64,000 nt of DNA from Nageia nagi. Lineage: Eukaryota > Pinophyta. The notes beneath the pieces were generated by a model. The model was not told the DNA's origin, did not search any database, and worked only from the letters and a program-made list of their open reading frames with translations. Position numbers and translations under genes: made by a program. The stretch covers positions 163,184,001 to 163,248,000 of the forward strand of contig JBITNC010000001.1 in the NCBI GenBank assembly GCA_050084985.1, given 5' to 3'. The number at the start of each line of letters is the position of its first letter. Position 1 is the first letter of the stretch. Of the stretch, positions 60,494 through 64,000 are shown piece by piece.

Positions 60494-63292
60494 TTGCAAA
60501 AAGTCTTGAAAAGGCATAGTAGAGTTTTTGATGATTTTCCTAAGGGTCTTCCACCTAATAGGGGCTTTGAACATGCAATTGAATTAGAAGATGGAACCAA
60601 ACCCATACAGATTCAGCCCTATAGACACCCAAAAATCTTTAAGGATGAAATAGAAAAAACCATAAAGGAGTTTTTAGATATGGGATTTATTCGTTCTAGT
60701 AGTAGTCCTTTTGCTTTTTCAGTTGTTTTGGTAAAAAAGAAAGATGGGACTCTTACGATGTGCATTGATTATAGAGCCCTAAATAAGAAGACTGTAAAAA
60801 ATAAATACCCCATTCCTAGAGTTGATGAACTGATAGATGAATTACATGGTGCTAAGTACTTCTCCAAAATTGATTTAAGAGAGTGGGTATCAACAAATTA
60901 GAATGCAAGAAAGTGATGTACACAAAACAGCTTTCAGATGTCATTTTGGGCACTTTGAGTTCTTGGTTATGCCATTTGAGCTTACTAATTTACTAGCAAC
61001 TTTTCAGTCTTCTATGAATAAGATTTTCAGAGATGAGAAAATTTGTGCTTGTATTCTTTGAGGACATTCTGATTTACAGCTCTAATATGGAGGATCATTT
61101 ACAGCATTTGGATATAGTTTTGTGTATTTTGGGACAGCAACAATTTTTTGCAAAACAGTCCAAGTGTGAGGTTGGATTGAAGAAGATTTTCTATTTGGGA
61201 CATGTAATCAGCCATGATGGAGTGCATGTGGATCAGAAAAAATTTCTGCAATACAAAATTGGCCCACTCACACTACTCTCACATAGCTAAGGGGGTTTCT
61301 TGGTTTGTGCAGCTACTATAGAAGGTTTATCGAGTGGTTTTCAGCCCTATCAGCCCCTCTCACTGAGTTAACTAAGAAAGATGCATTTATTTGGAGTGAA
61401 GACGCTCAACTTGCATTTGAAAATTTGAAGGAGGTTATGTGTTTTTGTCCCTTGCTATTCCTGATTTTTCTTTACCATTTCAAGTAGGTTGTGATGCTCC
61501 AGGAGTAGGTGTTAGGGCTTTCCTAATGCAAAAGGGATGGCCAATTGCTTTTGAAAGCAAAAAATTAAAGCCAAATGAGAAACTTTTTAGTGTATGAAAA
61601 AGGAAATGCTTGCTATCGTGCATGCTTTGGAAAAATTCAAGCAATATCTTGTTTGTGGCAGATTTGTGATCAAGACTGATCATAATAGTCTGAAATTTTT
61701 TTTAGGACAAAAAGACTTGGGTGAAAGATAGCAGCAATGGGTGACCAAATTGCAAGCCTATGACTTTGACATTGAGTTTGTGAAAGGTAAAAACAATTCT
61801 GCTGTTGATGCATTATCTAGGCATCCAAATTTTTACTCTTTCACTAGTAGATGATGATTTTAGGACTGTACTAATGGCTGAATATGCAAAGGATGAATTT
61901 GCATTGAAAGTGTTGGTTGGTGAGATTTTGGATGACAGGTACAACATTAAAAGAGGGCTGATTTTATACAAGGGCAGAATTTTCCTAACCCAAAATTCCA
62001 AGCTAAAAGAGAAGATCATAGTAGCCATGCATGACATTCCAATGGTTGGTCATCCTGGTTTCTTTAAGACCTACAAACAAGTTCGTGACAAATTTGTGTG
62101 GAAGGGACTAAAAGATGACATTCTGAAACATGTGAGAGAATGTGTAGCTTGCCAAGAGAACAAGATAGACACCTCACTTCCTGCTTGTCTACTTCAACCT
62201 TTACCAATCCCAAGTAAAAAATGAAAGGTTACCTCCATGGATTTCATCACTAAAGTATCTAAGGTGATGGGTAAGGATTGTATCAATGTGGTAGTGTATA
62301 GGTTGACAAAATTTGCACACTTTTTTGCCATTTCTACTACATGTACATCTATACAGTTGGCTGATTTATTTTTTAGAGAAGTTTTCAAATTGCATGGGTT
62401 GCCTAAGACCATTGTAAGTGATAGGGACAGCAAGTTTATGAGTCATTTTTGGCAAGAATTATTTAGATTATGTGGTATTGTTTTGACTCCTAGTACTTCT
62501 TGTCATTCTCAAACTGATGGGCAAAGTGAAATTGTAAACAAATGGATTGAAGGCTACCTTCGACACTATGTTATAGGGAAACAAAAGTCATGGGTGAAAT
62601 GGTTGTATTTGGGAGAGTTTTGCTACAATTCCACATATCACATGTCCATCAAGATGACTCATTTTCAAGCCTTGTATGGTTATAACTCTCCTAACATTGC
62701 TGATTTGTTGCTGAATGATAGCAGGGTTCCAAGTGCACATGATTTTGTGGAGGAGAATTAAAAATTTTTGCAAGCACTCAAAGATAACATTCAGATTGCA
62801 CAAAACCAGCAAAAGAAATATGCTGATCAGCAGTGTATAGAGCACATATTTGAAGTGGGAGACATGGTGTATGTGAGGCTTGAGCCATATAGATAGTCTA
62901 CAATGAAAAAAAGTGGTGCTGAAAAGCTGAAACCACGATTTTATGGGCCTTACAAGGTAGTAAGGAAGGTGGGTGAAGTTGCCTATGAGCTGGAACTTCC
63001 AACAGTAGCAAAATGCACAATGTTTTTCATGTTTCATGTCTCAAAAAGGCACTTGGGCAACAAGTAATACCCTCTTGTGAGCTTCCACCTTTGGATGATG
63101 AAGGGAAGCTACTGTTGGAACTTGAAATGGTGATGAAAACAAGAGAAAGAAGGCTGCGAACTAAGACCATCAATGAGTACCTCATCAAGCGGAAAGACTT
63201 GCCTTTTGAAGATGCTACTTGGGAAGGAGAAGAAATTCTCTCTCATCCAGCCCTGAATTGCTTGGGGACAAGCAATTTTATAGGGGGAGACT
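60494..63292 (+). pseudogene. Gypsy-D pol (reverse transcriptase, RNase H, integrase, chromodomain), broken
   Basis: Reverse transcriptase begins at about 60500 ([35 protein letters not shown]) and breaks at 60900 after FSKIDLRE. It resumes with [20 protein letters not shown] at 61033; the second residue of the usual F-D-D catalytic box is Glu. RNase H appears in pieces at 61490-61800 (KTDHNSLKFFLGQKD, SAVDALSRHP). The integrase zinc domain follows (GHPGFFKTYKQV ... CVACQENK, about 62040-62160), then the core with SDRDSKFMSHFW and QTDGQSEIVNKW. The tail has FHVSCLKKALGQ and a chromodomain (INEYLIKRKDLPFEDATWEG), ending at the 3' LTR. At least six stops or shifts are present. Confidence 0.93.
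63282..63290 (+). other. Polypurine tract of gypsy-D
   Basis: agggggaga lies two bases before the 3' LTR and overlaps the end of the chromodomain reading frame. Confidence 0.9.
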
Positions 63293-63983
63293 TGTAATGT
63301 CCCCATTTTTCTATTTTATTTTTGGCATTGTAATCCCATTTAAAATGTTTGAATTTATTTATGTGTAATAAGGGTGATATGGCACCCCATTTGTGCTAGG
63401 AATATAATGTTTTAATGTTATAACTTAAGTGAGTTACTTAAGTTATGGTGGGCCCAATTCAACATCAAAATAGAACTTGTCTATAAAGGTATGTTGAGTG
63501 CCCACGTTAGGGTTAGCTTATCATTTTGTTATTACAATTTTATGTTGTGGGCTGTTCCCCAACTCCACCATTGAGAAAGCTAGGAGATGTGCCCTAGTTT
63601 CTTGTGGTTTTCAGCTATATTAGCTAGGTGATGTGCCCTAGTGTATGGTTGTAGAGGTTAATTCATTTCAGAATACATATTGGTGCTCAAATCTGTATTT
63701 TCTTTCAATATTGGTGATCAAGGAAGTGTGAAGCCTCATCTTGGGAGCTATTTTGTGCAGTCCCCTAATTTTTAGGGATTCACGAATTTTTTGGGGGGGG
63801 GGGGGTGTTTTAGGAAAAACAAATTGCAGATCTGGATACCCTTTTGGCTGTTTAGTTTGTTCCACCTTTCAGAAAAATAAATAAAAATTTCTATGGTGGT
63901 GTTTCTATCAATTTTGTTATTTTTGGTAAGTTTCTGAGTTATATTCTGAAAATTTTTAAAACTGTAAATTTAGGATCATCATA
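63293..63983 (+). repeat. 3' LTR of gypsy-D
   Basis: It begins tgtaatgtccccattttt and ends ggatcatcata (the terminal CA is now TA). It carries a run of 13 G at 63793-63805 where the 5' LTR has 6. The window ends 17 bases after it. Confidence 0.93.
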
Positions 63984-64000
63984 GTATATAAAAACATTTT

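Larger units (their letters stand above)
57635..63983 (+). mobile_element. Ty3/gypsy chromodomain retrotransposon gypsy-D, full length but defective
   Basis: LTRs of 679 bp (57635-58313) and 691 bp (63293-63983) flank gag, protease, reverse transcriptase, RNase H, integrase and a C-terminal chromodomain, in gypsy order on the plus strand. The pentamer gtata occurs directly before (57630-57634) and directly after (63984-63988): a perfect target duplication. The primer site (58315) and polypurine tract (63282-63290) are in place. It lies in the same direction as the host gene. Stops and frameshifts break the polyprotein in at least six places. Confidence 0.95.
48457..64000 (+). other. Intron 3 of the pseudouridine synthase gene, or sequence downstream of it (over 15.5 kb)
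   Basis: It begins gtaaat after the exon 3 codon AAG. It contains a 90-bp duplication (49206-49385), gypsy-C remains (50367-52063), a possible pararetrovirus-like fragment (53170-54300) and gypsy-D (57635-63983). Stretches 48457-49205, 49386-50366, 52064-53169 and 54301-57634 are AT-rich with nothing recognised. No acceptor followed by RluD-type coding sequence was found. Confidence 0.6.

Overview
The window is nuclear DNA from a large-genome seed plant. AT-rich sequence, dense nested LTR retrotransposons of plant lineages, PPR-derived repeats and a plastid-type pseudouridine synthase gene with introns of 13 kb, 4 kb and more than 15 kb all point that way. Introns this long suggest a conifer or other gymnosperm, but that is an inference. 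No prokaryotic features, rRNA or tRNA genes or CRISPR arrays were seen.

Region 1 (1-9680) is a Ty1/copia element on the minus strand with unusually long LTRs (2471 bp for the complete copy). Its gag-pol is a single frame broken by eight stop codons and one 1-base frameshift. Each LTR carries about 55 tandem copies of a 14-bp unit. Region 2 (9681-14845) has no recognisable gene except decayed tandem repeats derived from the C-terminal part of a plant PPR protein. These face away from each other on the two strands and form a large inverted repeat around position 12480. Region 3 (14846-29770) is a stack of nested transposons. A solo LTR lies next to a decayed chromodomain Ty3/gypsy element on the plus strand. 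That gypsy is split by a 3.6-kb Mutator-like element with a 9-bp target duplication, which may itself contain a Helitron. It is split again by a fragment of a second gypsy (gag, minus strand). The second gypsy is in turn split by a copia element with 491/502-bp LTRs that has lost its reverse transcriptase core.

Region 4 (30376 to the window end) holds the one ordinary host gene seen: a RluD-family RNA pseudouridine synthase on the plus strand. Exon 1 has a probable transit peptide and the S4 domain, exon 2 the start of the synthase domain, and exon 3 the HRLD catalytic motif. All junctions are phase 0. I found no later exons. Intron 1 contains an antisense L1-type LINE and a row of five regularly spaced hairpins. 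Intron 3 contains a gypsy gag fragment, a possible pararetrovirus-like fragment, and a complete-length chromodomain gypsy (57635-63983) with both LTRs and a perfect GTATA target duplication.

The most unusual structures are the PPR-derived inverted tandem array, the 14-bp array in the copia LTRs, the hairpin array in intron 1, and the 31-bp direct repeat around the second gypsy fragment. Boundaries and repeat counts were read by eye, not computed by alignment.
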